Origin: Ditylenchus dipsaci
Lineage: Eukaryota > Nematoda > Chromadorea > Rhabditida > Anguinidae
Assembly: GCA_004194705.1 (NCBI GenBank)
Contig: SADC01000924.1
Coordinates: 1 to 64,000, forward strand
DNA length: 64,000 nucleotides
Direction: 5' to 3'
Made by a program: the position numbers and the translations under genes. Positions 33,885 through 43,712 of this stretch are shown one piece after another. Every line of letters starts with the position of its first letter. Position 1 is the first letter of the stretch. The notes beneath the pieces were generated by a model that was not told the DNA's origin, ran no database searches, and worked only from the letters and a program-made list of their open reading frames with translations.

Positions 33885-35005
33885 TCAGCCAGATGCTTCA
33901 GTTATGGACGTTTTGGCTTCAGTCAGCTTGATGGATACTACTTTTACTATTCCATCTAATACTTGCGGGACTGCAGCAGTAGGCATCGTAGGAATGAACC
34001 CATGCAATAAATCGTGATCGAATAAGCCACTAGGGATCATCCTCTAAGGGTTCCAAGCACTTTAAAACTGAGCCAGATGACCAGCAACCCTAAAGCATAT
34101 CCACAATGTTTTATGGCCGGACGATAGTATAATCTCTTTGCCCAAAAACGTCCGAAATGATGTTTTTTTCGCCATTTCGACCACTGATACGTGTTTGAAA
34201 ATCGTTTCTAGAATCGGGAAGATATTTTTACCGAAAGAAAAATTTTCGGTCAAAGATGATTGAAAACATGGTACCCACCCTTCTAACAGGGTATTAACAC
34301 AAATAAATTACTTTTTTTCAGAAAAGTTGAAAAAATACGAAATATTTTTTATTACTGCTTTTTTTGTGTTAATTTTTGTTTTATAGAGCTTTCAAAGTCA
34401 ATTTTTATTAGTTAGAATCCTAAAGCATTAGTCCTCCAATATTACCACCATAGTGACCGCGCCGTCCTACGCCGTCCTAATTTTTTTCATCGCCGTCCTG
34501 CATTTTAACCATATTTTACATTATGGATAGCTTTTTTTTATTTTACAACATATAATCAGTTTTTAATTTTTTATACTCAATTTTCGGGCGACTGTCCAAG
34601 TTTTCTTTCATTTTTATTTCAAAAAATGGGGCCGTTAATTTCACCGACTTTTTTGAAATTTTTGTGTAAAATCAGGACGGTCCCATTTTTTTTAAATGAA
34701 AATGAAAGAAACTTGGACGATCGCCCGAAATTAAGTATAAAAATAAAAACTGATTGTATGTTGTAAAATAAAAGAAGCTGTCCATAATGAAAAATATGGT
34801 TAAAACACAGGACGGCGACTGAAAAAGTTAGGACTATGATTACCACACATTGCTGCACAGTAAACAGCATGAAGCTTTGACTATTTTTGATTTTATTGAA
34901 AATCCAGCAAAACTGTCGGCACTATCTTGGAATGCGACGGGATGAGGAACATTCCCCAATTGATGAGCCTGAGGCATCTTTCGATCGTAAGAAGAGACCT
35001 CAGGA
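33885..35005 (-). CDS. possible split gene, exported or membrane protein
   Basis: Two coding-like islands on the minus strand. The right one (about 35005-34865) reads GLIPEVSSYDRKMPQAHQLG then NVPHPVAFQDSADSFAGFS. The left one (about 34135-33885) reads IKHCGYALGLLVIWLSFKVL, a hydrophobic segment, then after a one-base break GLFDHDLLHGFIPTMPTAAV, PQVLDGIVKVVSIKL, KTSITEASG and a stop at 33887-33885. A foldback element (34448-34850) occupies the interval between. Splice sites are not clear, so linkage of the two islands is inference. No family recognised. Confidence 0.3.
34448..34850. mobile_element. foldback element with 'cgccgtcct' ends
   Basis: Left 'catcgccgtcctgcatttta', 'ttattttacaacatataatc' and 'attttcgggcgactgtccaa' are mirrored in the right half, ending 'aggacggcgactga'. 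Arms are about 180 bp with few mismatches, and the loop is near 34640. Confidence 0.75.
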
Positions 35006-35029
35006 ATAAGCCCGCTCTAGCAGTCTGAC

Positions 35030-36890
35030 CTATATATTTTACACGAAAATCGATTGCACAGTTAAGTTTACTGACTGCAAACTTGGAATGACTTGGGACA
35101 GAATGTAAGTGTCCTTCACCGAAATCGGTTAAGAGGTGATTGACGGAGCTATATAAGTGTCAACTGTAAAGTTTCGTCATCATCAGTAGCGAAAGCGTAC
35201 AAAAAGCTTAAAATGACGCGAAAATTAAATATTTGTTCATTCTTTCAGATTGTCAGAATAAAGTTTTCCTTAAAAAGTAGCACTTTATTTTTTTTCATGT
35301 TTAATAATGAAACTGTCAAAAAAAGCCAAAAAAGATTGAAAAAGCCCAATCCATACTCAAACAAATGCAATTTGACAGGCTATCTAACAAAAAAGCTCTT
35401 TATTTTTGCTCAAAAATAAGTTATGACCAAATCAAAAACGGAAAAAAATTGCCGCACCTTGTATGTTTATTGAAAAATGAAAAATTGAAATTTGTTGTGT
35501 TTTTTGCTTCTTCACAAGTTAACTACCGTAATTCTTTTAATTGATCAATTCTTTTTATTATTTATTTTATTTATTTATTATTAGAAATGGATTGTTTATT
35601 TACACGCTCTAACGATTTTTTGATATTATTATTGAACATTATTGAATAGCCTTTTCTGGAGCTATTATCTTTTAATTGATAATAAAAAAGTTACAATTAC
35701 ATTTTTATGTAATAATTTTTCTTGCAAAGAATAGTCCATGGCTTCTGTTGAAATTTTTTAGTTTTGGTAATTATTTCTTTAGTTAAAAATCTCACCCACT
35801 TGAAAAATAAGTCACCCATTACCAATTACTTACCCTTTTAAGGAGCACTCGAACCTGAATCTAGCGCCGCTCCTCCCTCAACTCTCTTGGACCTGACTTT
35901 TGGTTTGTTGACTCAAGCTGATTTGATAGGGGGGGGAGTTAAAGGGGGCTCAGGTTTGAGTGAGTAGGGAGCTCAAGTTCAATCAGCCCCTTTCTGATAG
36001 CTTTCCTGGCTTAACTATTAGAAAAAAAGAAACAATTCATTTTATTCTCAAGCGAATGCACAACTACAGGTTCTACCTTTTTTTCTGAGTTTTTTCCGAA
36101 GGATTGAATATTTGTGCTTTGGGGATATCTACGACCAACTTCTAACTGAACAAGATTTTGAGATTATTTGAGGAAAATTCCCCTTCAATCTGGCTGCTGC
36201 CAAATTTTTCACTTCTAAATTTTAGATTGGTGAAAAGTATCGCACATCTATATATTTCATATCTTTTCGTCAGTTTTAGTTTTGTACTTTTGCTTTAGTT
36301 AAACGGTGCATATGCCTCCCCCCCCCCATCGCAACATCTGAAATTCTCAAACATCATACAAATCTGAAAAATCAGATTTTGGAATTAAAAATCCGATTTT
36401 TACCGAAAACGCGATATAATTGACTACAACCTTTTATTCGCACATCATTTACTCTAATCATGCCCCACCATTGTGATAAAATAATTTACTTTTGTTTGAG
36501 GCAATTTTAAAAGTATTTTTAGTGCTTCTTGGGCGTAGTTTTTGGCCTTAGGAGCTGAATTTATAGTCATTGATAGTCATCTACATGATAAAAGAAACGT
36601 TTGTAAACAGTTACTGATATGAAAACATTTTCAAAAAAATTTGACTACAACTCATAGAAGTGTAAGCGCTCGATGACTTTTGCGCGACAAAAGTCCTAAA
36701 AGGAAACTCACGTATAAGACTATCGTCAGTCATCACTGTCTTCCCGTTGAAATACGACTTGTCTCGTGAGGAAACAATTTCCTGGATATTGCCCATGATG
36801 GACTTTGCGGAAATTCAGTAGTGTAGTATTAAAAATTATTGAATTTCAGTTATCATCGGCAATATCATTTATGTAAATCAGCATCAAGTC
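35030..36890. other. gene-free stretch
   Basis: No coding exon supported on either strand. AT-rich with simple tracts ('ttattatttattttatt' near 35555) and a poly-C run at about 36321. Confidence 0.4.
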
Positions 36891-36899
36891 ACCGACTCA

Positions 36900-37560
36900 G
36901 CTCCGCGCACAATTTTGGAAACTGGAGGGCCTGATTAAATCATCCCGGTAATCGGCGCCTCGAACCAGCAGCTTTTGGACCTCGTCAACTCCTGCTTCAA
37001 TCAATTAGAGTCTCATATCAGCCAAGTAAAAGCAAAGCAAAAGAAGCTGTCTCGTCATCATCAACATCGTCGTCATATTCGTCATCGTCCTCATCATCAT
37101 CTTCAAGAGGCGACCAATGGTGAACGTGGGTTGACTTTAATTTCTTGTTCTTCTACACGTCTCCCGATTGAGTGCCCGAATGGTAGTGTGGTCAGTATCC
37201 CGTATAATGGTAATAGGTTCGAGTCCTCCATTCCCGTTGTGTTCTCGAATAAGCAGGTGGATGTTCGCGTATCTTCAGTATTCAGTAGAGTCTCGAGTAG
37301 TTGGTTCCCGTAGTGTGTTGAAGGTTGTGTCTCCCGACATTAGTGTGATTAGGTCTCGTAGTAGTAGTGTTGAGGTTGGGATGCCCGACAAGACAGCAAC
37401 TCCCGAGCGCGGCGATCGCACCTCTTGTGGACTGGGTCTTATAAATGGTAGCACCGTTACTCCCGTTTATTTCAGCACGCTCCCGAACGTAACTGCGCGA
37501 TGTGTTTTGGCCTGGAGGGCGAACCGATTTCCCGAAGCAGCTTGACTACGCAGCGCCCGA
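36900..37560 (+). CDS. GC-elevated coding-like island with poly-Ser tract
   Basis: Base composition is visibly higher in G and C than the surroundings. The plus strand reads QLRAQFWKLEGLIKSSR, then in the next frame IIPVIGASNQQLLDLVNSCF and NQLESHISQVKAKQKKLS. A TCATCG-rich tract (37048-37108) encodes poly-Ser in one frame and His/Arg-rich sequence in another. Downstream LPIECPNGSVVSIPYNGNRF and ESSIPVVFSNKQVDVRVSS run in frame to 37313, and then, one base over, LKVVSPDISVIRSRSSSVEV, MPDKTATPERGDRTS and TPVYFSTLPNVTA. An X-P dipeptide (codon ending before 'cccg') recurs every 10-15 residues. At least two frame breaks. No family recognised. Confidence 0.4.
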
Positions 37561-37779
37561 TGGATCAACTGGTGGAGAAACAGCCCGGAGAATGCTCGTC
37601 AAAGAAATCTCATTCTTCACTGTTTTGTAAAGATCCATTGTTGAATTGTAATTTGTGTAGCCCAAATAAACTGCTAGAGAACTTCGGTCCTGCCTCTTAT
37701 GTGCTATCACATTTTCCCTTTTTTACTGAAACCAGTTGGTAATTTTGGGGTATTTTAGGGTCATTTTTCAATTATTTTT

Positions 37780-37905
37780 ACATTTTTAGGCTTAGGTAGG
37801 CCAGCGTATGGAAGGACGAGGTCAAAGTTGTTTCTAGAGAAAAAAGAAAGAAAAAATTTTGAGTCCGTCCTAACGGGATGGGCGGGTGACGGTTAAACGG
37901 GACAA
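37780..37905. repeat. family T fragment
   Basis: Contains 'taggccagcgtatg'. The same string occurs at about 18060, 43200 and 48575, each near 'ttagg' words. The complete copy is 48562-48712. Confidence 0.5.
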
Positions 37906-38167
37906 GTACCGCTTTGACTTCATTTCTAATTGCTCATAGACTTGGGATTGATTACATCGTTGCACGGGATTCACTGAGCGTGATACTCGTACTTCCCTTG
38001 CCCGATTTTAGAGAATTCTATACGCTCTCTGAACATGCGTTTCTGAATCATGAGTTATGTTTCTACAACAAATTAACAATTTAAAGAACATTTTGGCAAA
38101 AAATAGAAAGACGCGAGAAAGCAAGAAAAACATACTGAACAGACAAAACTTTAGAAATTGGTATATA

Positions 38168-38322
38168 TCAGGCTGTTAAAGAAGTTCGCAACCATCCCTG
38201 AACACACTTGTTTCGGAGTTATTCTAATTCGTTTTGCCCTTCTATTCGCAGTTACAAAAGTGTGAAAAAATCAAAAACAAATGTGTTCAAGGGTGATCAC
38301 GACCTTTCTGAACAACCTGATA
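38168..38322. mobile_element. short MITE
   Basis: Ends 'caggctgttaaagaagttcg' and 'ctttctgaacaacctg' with inner words 'cctgaacacacttg' and 'aaatgtgttcaaggg' inverted. AT/TA flanks. Confidence 0.6.
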
Positions 38323-38329
38323 AATATGA

Positions 38330-39815
38330 CCTCTTTTGAATTTTTGCGGATATCAGACAAATTACTATTCCTTGCTGAAAATCAACTTTTTCTGATTAAT
38401 CAACCAAAATGCATTTTCCTTAAATCATTATCAAACAAATAATTTTGTCTGCAGCGAATATTAGGTGTTGTTCAATCGCATAATTTTCAAATTTTTATGT
38501 TATTTTAGAATTATTTGTAAACTTTAAAAAACAAAGCAACTTTACTGATAATCTTGAGTCAAGATTCTTGACTTAATCACTGATCTTGGGTCCACATGTT
38601 TTTGAGAACACCTCAGTGCTAGCCTTACGCAATACGAAAAACTAATTTTTTTATGTGGCGCGTGATTTTTCTCTGCTTCTTTGTTTTGTTCTAATGTCTT
38701 TGCTCAACGTGTACTTAAGTAAACTGACATAGCATCGACTTTTTGTTGAAAAATGTATAAGAATTTATTTTTCTATTATCGAAACTCATTTACCTTTGAA
38801 ATGCATGTTCTGAAGTTACTCTTACTGATATTCTCTTTTATTTTACTCTTTAAAAATAATGGTAATGGAAAAATTAAGATAACTAAAACCGTCTTACCTT
38901 TTTAAATTAAACCTAATTACTTTAGTTAGCACGCCTTCTAAGTCGATAAAATTTGTACAGTCTGCTTATAATTCAGCTGCAAGAATACTTTCAGCACAAC
39001 GTGGTATGAATTTTGATCCGTTTAAGTTATTTTTTCTGATATGCTTATAAATTTTGGAGCGCTTGCACACACCCACTTAACTTGACCCTCTCCTCCCAAC
39101 CGATCAACAGGCGAATATATAGCCCGGCTTAGCCCCCGCCTCTTGGGTGCTGTGTACATGACGCGGTGCAACCGAGTGGGCTTTGCGGGCTACAGTTTAG
39201 CTATTTTATATCATTTTTCAGCTAACATTCTTCCATCAGTAACTTCTTATGATTCTGTACCTTTCACATATCAAAATGGAAAGATTGGATTTATTAGTGG
39301 TAAGAAGTTAAAAATCTCTTATAGGGCGGTATTAAACTAATATACTATGGACATATATTTGGTATAAACAAAACTTCCAGGAACGTTCTTGTGACCACTT
39401 TTGGTGAAATTCCGAAAATCTGAAATCTAATACTCATAACATTTTGTTTTCAAATTCTATTTTTTTTCGGATTTCAGTAAATTTCAAAAGAAATCCATTT
39501 TACAACAATTCATATTTCAACGTTCAGATTTACAAAATTGATCTATAAAATAGGTCTCGTAGCTTTTGAAGTGCGCTACAGAGCATCAAATATCGTCAAA
39601 ATAATGCTGAAGCGCTGAGCTCTGAAATGAGGTTATTCAAACATGCATCCCCTCTCTTAAACTGTTAGTTTTTGCACCTGATTTTTTCGAAGCACTTATA
39701 CTCATAATTTATATTATTGATAAGCAAATAATAGCTTCTTTAAAAAGCCAGGAGAAGGGGTATCGAATGGTGTACGACTTATTGAAAAATAATTATAAAA
39801 TGTTTATAAGAAACT
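38330..39815. other. gene-free stretch
   Basis: Nothing beyond AT-rich sequence. A slightly GC-richer patch at 39070-39185 has no defensible frame. Confidence 0.4.
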
Positions 39816-40702
39816 ATTGTCAATGGACCAGCGGCATTTCCAAAATTTGAATTGGCGGGGGACACTTTTTTAGTCCAAAAATATTCAACAATTAATTTTC
39901 GCCTTATTTTTGTTTGCATCTAAAATTTTAAAATGGCTTAAGAGTTAGAGATGCGCGCACTCACTTACCTTAGACATGATTCCGAGAAATACTCGTCATC
40001 ATAAAATGCATATAGAGACTATTTTTGCCTACCTCCAGTGACAAAACGGGGTAGGATGCTTTAATACACGATATTTTACCTTGAGGGACCAAGGCAGTTA
40101 GTCAACTTTTGGTACCCAGTTTTTTTCGAAAACCGAACTTTTTAGTGCGGAAATTGTCAGGAAAGAACTTTTTTTTATCGTTTTTAGCGTATAAAAATTA
40201 GAGACAGAAATAAGACAAGATCTTGGCAAAGATTTGTCTTGTCTTGCCCCAATTTTGACTGAAAATCTTGTCTTGGGATCTTGCTTGGTCATTCTAGAAA
40301 TCTTGGTCTTGGTCTTGGTTTTATGGTCAATCTTGTATGCAACATTTACGAAACACCCGACAACCCATTTTATCATTTTTAGGGCCCATAGAATACCTGA
40401 ATTCTGTTTTTGGGCTTTATAAAAGGTTAAAAAACTGGCGGGACAGGAGAATTCCGTCCCGCCCGCCGTCCCGAAATCCCACCTGAACATTTTTCAACAA
40501 TGTCTGTCCCGGTGTCCCGTCTGGAAAAGAATTATTCAAATTTCGTCCCGTGTCGTCTCAAAAAATGTTAAACTTGCATCTCTAATAAATCAAGCACAAG
40601 ATCAAGAACAGGCAAACATAGTGCGTAAAAATTATAAAACACTAGCCACAAGTTTTGCTATAAAAACTGTCACCTGTTAAAAAAGTGTCAAAATTGTAAA
40701 AA

Positions 40703-41087
40703 CAGTCAACTTTCGATTTAAGGAACCCTCGATTTAACGACACTTTTGATTTAACGAACTTTTTCAACGCCTATTCTGCCAGTGATTAAATAAAATGACT
40801 AAAATTAACTCTTGATTTAACAAAACTCTCGGTTTAAAGGACCACAGCCGTCGCCGACAACGAGAATTTCAAATGTTTGAATTGGCGCGGGACAGTTCTC
40901 TTTCGTCTCGCACTGCACTCTTTTGACTTGCTTCGAATGACTCAAAAGAGTACAATGAAAGACGAAAGAGAACTGTCCCGCGCGAATTCAAACATTTGAA
41001 ATTCTCGTTCTCGGCGACGGCTAGGGTCCTTTAAAGAACATTTTTGCCGGTCCCAAGGGTTCGTTAAATCGAGAGTTGCCTTTATGA
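40703..41087. mobile_element. pogo-like MITE nested in the GAGACAG element
   Basis: Left 'cagtcaactttcgatttaag' and 'ccctcgatttaacgac', right 'gggttcgttaaatcgagag' and 'ttgcc'. The 'gatttaac' word repeats in both arms, as in the other pogo-like copies. Confidence 0.65.
40840..41035. mobile_element. family G foldback, innermost
   Basis: Near-perfect inverted arms: 'ccgtcgccgacaacgagaat', 'ttcaaatgtttgaattggcg' and 'gggacagttctctttcgtct' on the left match 'agacgaaagagaactgtccc', 'gaattcaaacatttgaaatt' and 'ctcggcgacgg' on the right. Confidence 0.8.
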
Positions 41088-41284
41088 ATCTTGGTTTTTG
41101 GCCAAGATCTTGATTGGCCGTTTTCAAAAATCTTGCTCTTGGTCTTGGTCAAAATTTCAGCTAAAAATCTTGTCTTGGAATCTTGCTTGGTCCCCACTTT
41201 CTGTCTCTATTAAAAATCACTTAGAAGACGTTCAAACACTATTTACAGTTAACCAAAAAAGAGGCCCCCGCCCCCAGCTACATA

Positions 41285-41887
41285 AAGGGTGGCCCAAAAA
41301 ACCTGAAAAAATCCGAAAAATTTTGTCAAGGGCTTCCGCGCACTGTCTGATATACAGATTTTTTGGCGTAAGCAAGGATGTTTAAATAGCGGTTGTGAGA
41401 CCGGTACCGAGTCCTCTCATTCTGCCGTAGTCTTAGGTCTAGCTCTCGTAGCATGAGATTAACGCGGCTCGCTCCACAGGGCTAACTCACTACGTGGTTG
41501 CTTCCCATATGTTGCTTGCCTCGAAGCTGACCTTATGACCTAAGACTGCAACCGTCCATCCTTGTTACACCTTCTACACCGAATTCAATATGAAAAATAG
41601 AGATAGGATGAAAAAAACAATAAATGAATACGACACGCAAAATTTCAATGACTGAACTGTCTAATTTAAACTGTGCAAAAAGTCTGAATTTTACAGCAAA
41701 TTCTGACATATTTCTTTGAAATTTTGCTGTGATTTCCGAAATGTTCTTGCAATAGCACGTAGCCCTTGATCTTAGCTTTTAAACAAGCTTCAAACACTGC
41801 TGAATAATGTAAGAAATATATAAATTCAAAAGTCTTAAACAAAACAGTGTTAATTTCGAAAAATTTCAGGTTTTTTTGGGCCACCCT
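41285..41887. mobile_element. mariner-like element
   Basis: Left 'agggtggcccaaaaaacctg' and right 'caggtttttttgggccaccc' (then 'tg' and TA) are inverted. The middle (41390-41575) is GC-richer and has no long frame. No transposase motif seen. Confidence 0.7.
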
Positions 41888-42154
41888 GTAAGTACCAAAA
41901 TTTTAAACCATCTATTAGTCGAGCCCAAGGTTGCTTCACATCGCCACATCGGACAACTTAGCCTACTTTCAATGCACTATAACTTCTTACATCAATTCCT
42001 AATTCTTCCTGGACTAAGACATAAAATGTTAATTTTAAATGCAATTTTTTTCAAAAAAGCATCTTTGGAATAAAAAGTGTCCCCCGTCAATTCGAATTTA
42101 GGAAATGGCGGTGCATTCAAAAATCATGGTCTTTCAATAATGCCCCGGGGAAAG

Positions 42155-42884
42155 TTCTCGGTAATCATTCCTCAACCCAATAAGCAAAGCAAATGGTGCG
42201 AAATGAACACCCTGTACAAAATGGTTTTGAAGTAAAAATTTCTAACTATTTTAAATAGTCTTATACAAAAAGTCTCTTTCTTGTATGATGAACTTGTAAA
42301 GATGTTAGCGATTTTTCCAAGTTCGTTTTTTTTCAGACAGAAGTATGCCGCTAGTAAAAATGCCTAAAATGCAGCTTGGACTATTTGCTTCACATCATGA
42401 AAAGCTAGCTTCTTTGTCTCACAGTTAATTTTAGCTATTCTAATCTTTTTTGAATTTTGATTTTTTAGCAAAAAGTAATCCATCAGCCAGCTTTTACCCC
42501 TTTGCTTACTCAACATTTATTTCGCAGAATAAAAGCGCCCCTTGTCAAAATGAGGGCGCTGTTGATATCGATATGATTAGTAAGCCATAAGTCTTATCTT
42601 GTTATCATTTTTACTGAAACTAATAACTTTTACCCAAAACTTCGTGGACAAGTTTTAACTGATTTTTATTGGCACGAGAGAAAATTTCGCAGGAGAAGAT
42701 TTCGTGGGAGAAAATTTTTGCGAAATTCCGAATTCGAAATTATCATGACAAGTATTCATCTTCAGAATAGGCATGATAGCTTAACTAAATTGACTTTAAA
42801 TCTAACGCTCATAATCAGATTAAAGATTGAAAATATTGAAATGAACAGATGTTTTTGTTTCAAAAAAAATTAAAAATTAAAAAT
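42155..42884. other. gene-free stretch
   Basis: A mariner-like right end 'gaacaccctgtac' lies at about 42207. No exon supported. Confidence 0.35.
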
Positions 42885-43036
42885 TACCGTATTTCCACTA
42901 ATAGAGCGGCAACACCCCCCCCCTCTATTTTTTGACTAGGACTTCAGAGTTAGGGGCATTTTTGATTAACAATTTTTTAATTTTCGGGAGTTTGAAAAAT
43001 AGAGCGGCATACAGCTCTATTAGGTGGTGGTATCGT
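42885..43036. mobile_element. family C MITE ('agagcggc' version)
   Basis: Begins 'taccgtatttccactaatag' and ends 'agctctattaggtggtggta'. The word 'atagagcggca' is present in both arms. The central block 'tttttgactaggacttcaga' plus 'gttagg' is shared with the copy at 50101-50258. Confidence 0.75.
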
Positions 43037-43712
43037 GAGCTCAAATTTTGATGAAGGTTAATCTGAAATCGATTATGATGAACACGAGTCCGGTGGTAAA
43101 AACCCAACTCGTCTCAATTTTGGTTTTATTCACAATTCCAGCCAGTGTATCTCGATTCTCGGTCACTCTGCTGCTTTTAGGATTAGGCTCAGGCGCATGG
43201 TAGGCCAGCGTACGGTAGGACTTGCTTAAATGTATTTTCTCTTGCTTTTTTGGAGATATACTAGCTGAAATAAAAAAAAGTTAGAATTTAGACGAGTTGG
43301 GTTGAGACAAGTCAGTCGTTAAGACGAGTTGGGTATCGTTCGAGTCCGATGTCAGAATTCGGTTTTTTTGACGCTACTCGGTAATGCCCCCCTACCAGAA
43401 AAGCTACTCGGGAATATTCTCCCGCGGGATTTTCGCCTTGCTTTACCACTACATTATCAAGTAACTTGTGACATTCATTCAAATTTAGTTTACGCTAAAA
43501 TGCTTGATTTCACAAACAATTACAACAATTTCAACATTCGAACGTGTGAAATTATAATTGCCAGTGACGGATATGGTCTTTTAAAAAAAACTATTTTAAT
43601 TTTGTCCCCGAACTTTTGGTACACCAGCTATCGTTTTATTTTAAGTTTATGTTAATTTCTTAGAAAAAGCTTTTGTTTCAATTGGTGTCTTAAAATTCTA
43701 ACAACTTTTTAG

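Larger units (their letters stand above)
40201..41209. mobile_element. GAGACAG element, TA-flanked, nested
   Basis: Termini 'gagacagaaataagacaaga' and 'tcttgcttggtccccacttt' plus 'ctgtctc'; inner words 'gtcttgtcttg' and 'aatcttgtcttgg' recur in both arms. TA at both junctions. It splits the surrounding family A element. Confidence 0.65.
39930..41285. mobile_element. family A element split by an insertion
   Basis: The left part (39930-40200) has 'gatgcgcgcactcacttacc', 'ccttgagggaccaagg' and 'ttttagcgtataaaaatta'. The right part (41210-41285) resumes 'attaaaaatcacttagaaga' and 'cgttcaaacactatttac', ending 'aaagaggcccccgcccccag', the same order as in the uninterrupted copy 6039-6525. Confidence 0.7.
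39822..42152. mobile_element. outermost family G element of a nested stack
   Basis: The left end has 'ggcatttccaaaatttgaat' then 'tggcgggggacactttttt'. The right end has the inverse: 'aaaagtgtcccccgtcaatt' then 'cgaatttaggaaatggc'. Everything between consists of other elements: family A (39930-41285, interrupted), the GAGACAG element (40201-41209), a pogo-like MITE (40703-41087), a smaller family G foldback (40840-41035) and a mariner-like element (41285-41887). Confidence 0.6.

Noticed and set aside
37176..37245. tRNA-like patch with 'ggttcgagtcc' (B-box match) and a weak A-box
   Set aside because: Six acceptor-stem pairs can form, but the T-stem has only three pairs, and no D-arm or anticodon stem folds properly. 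It lies in a coding-like frame. Not called.
41390..41575. GC-richer patch considered as an RNA gene
   Set aside because: No tRNA or snRNA landmarks and no closing stem; it lies between mariner-like ends.
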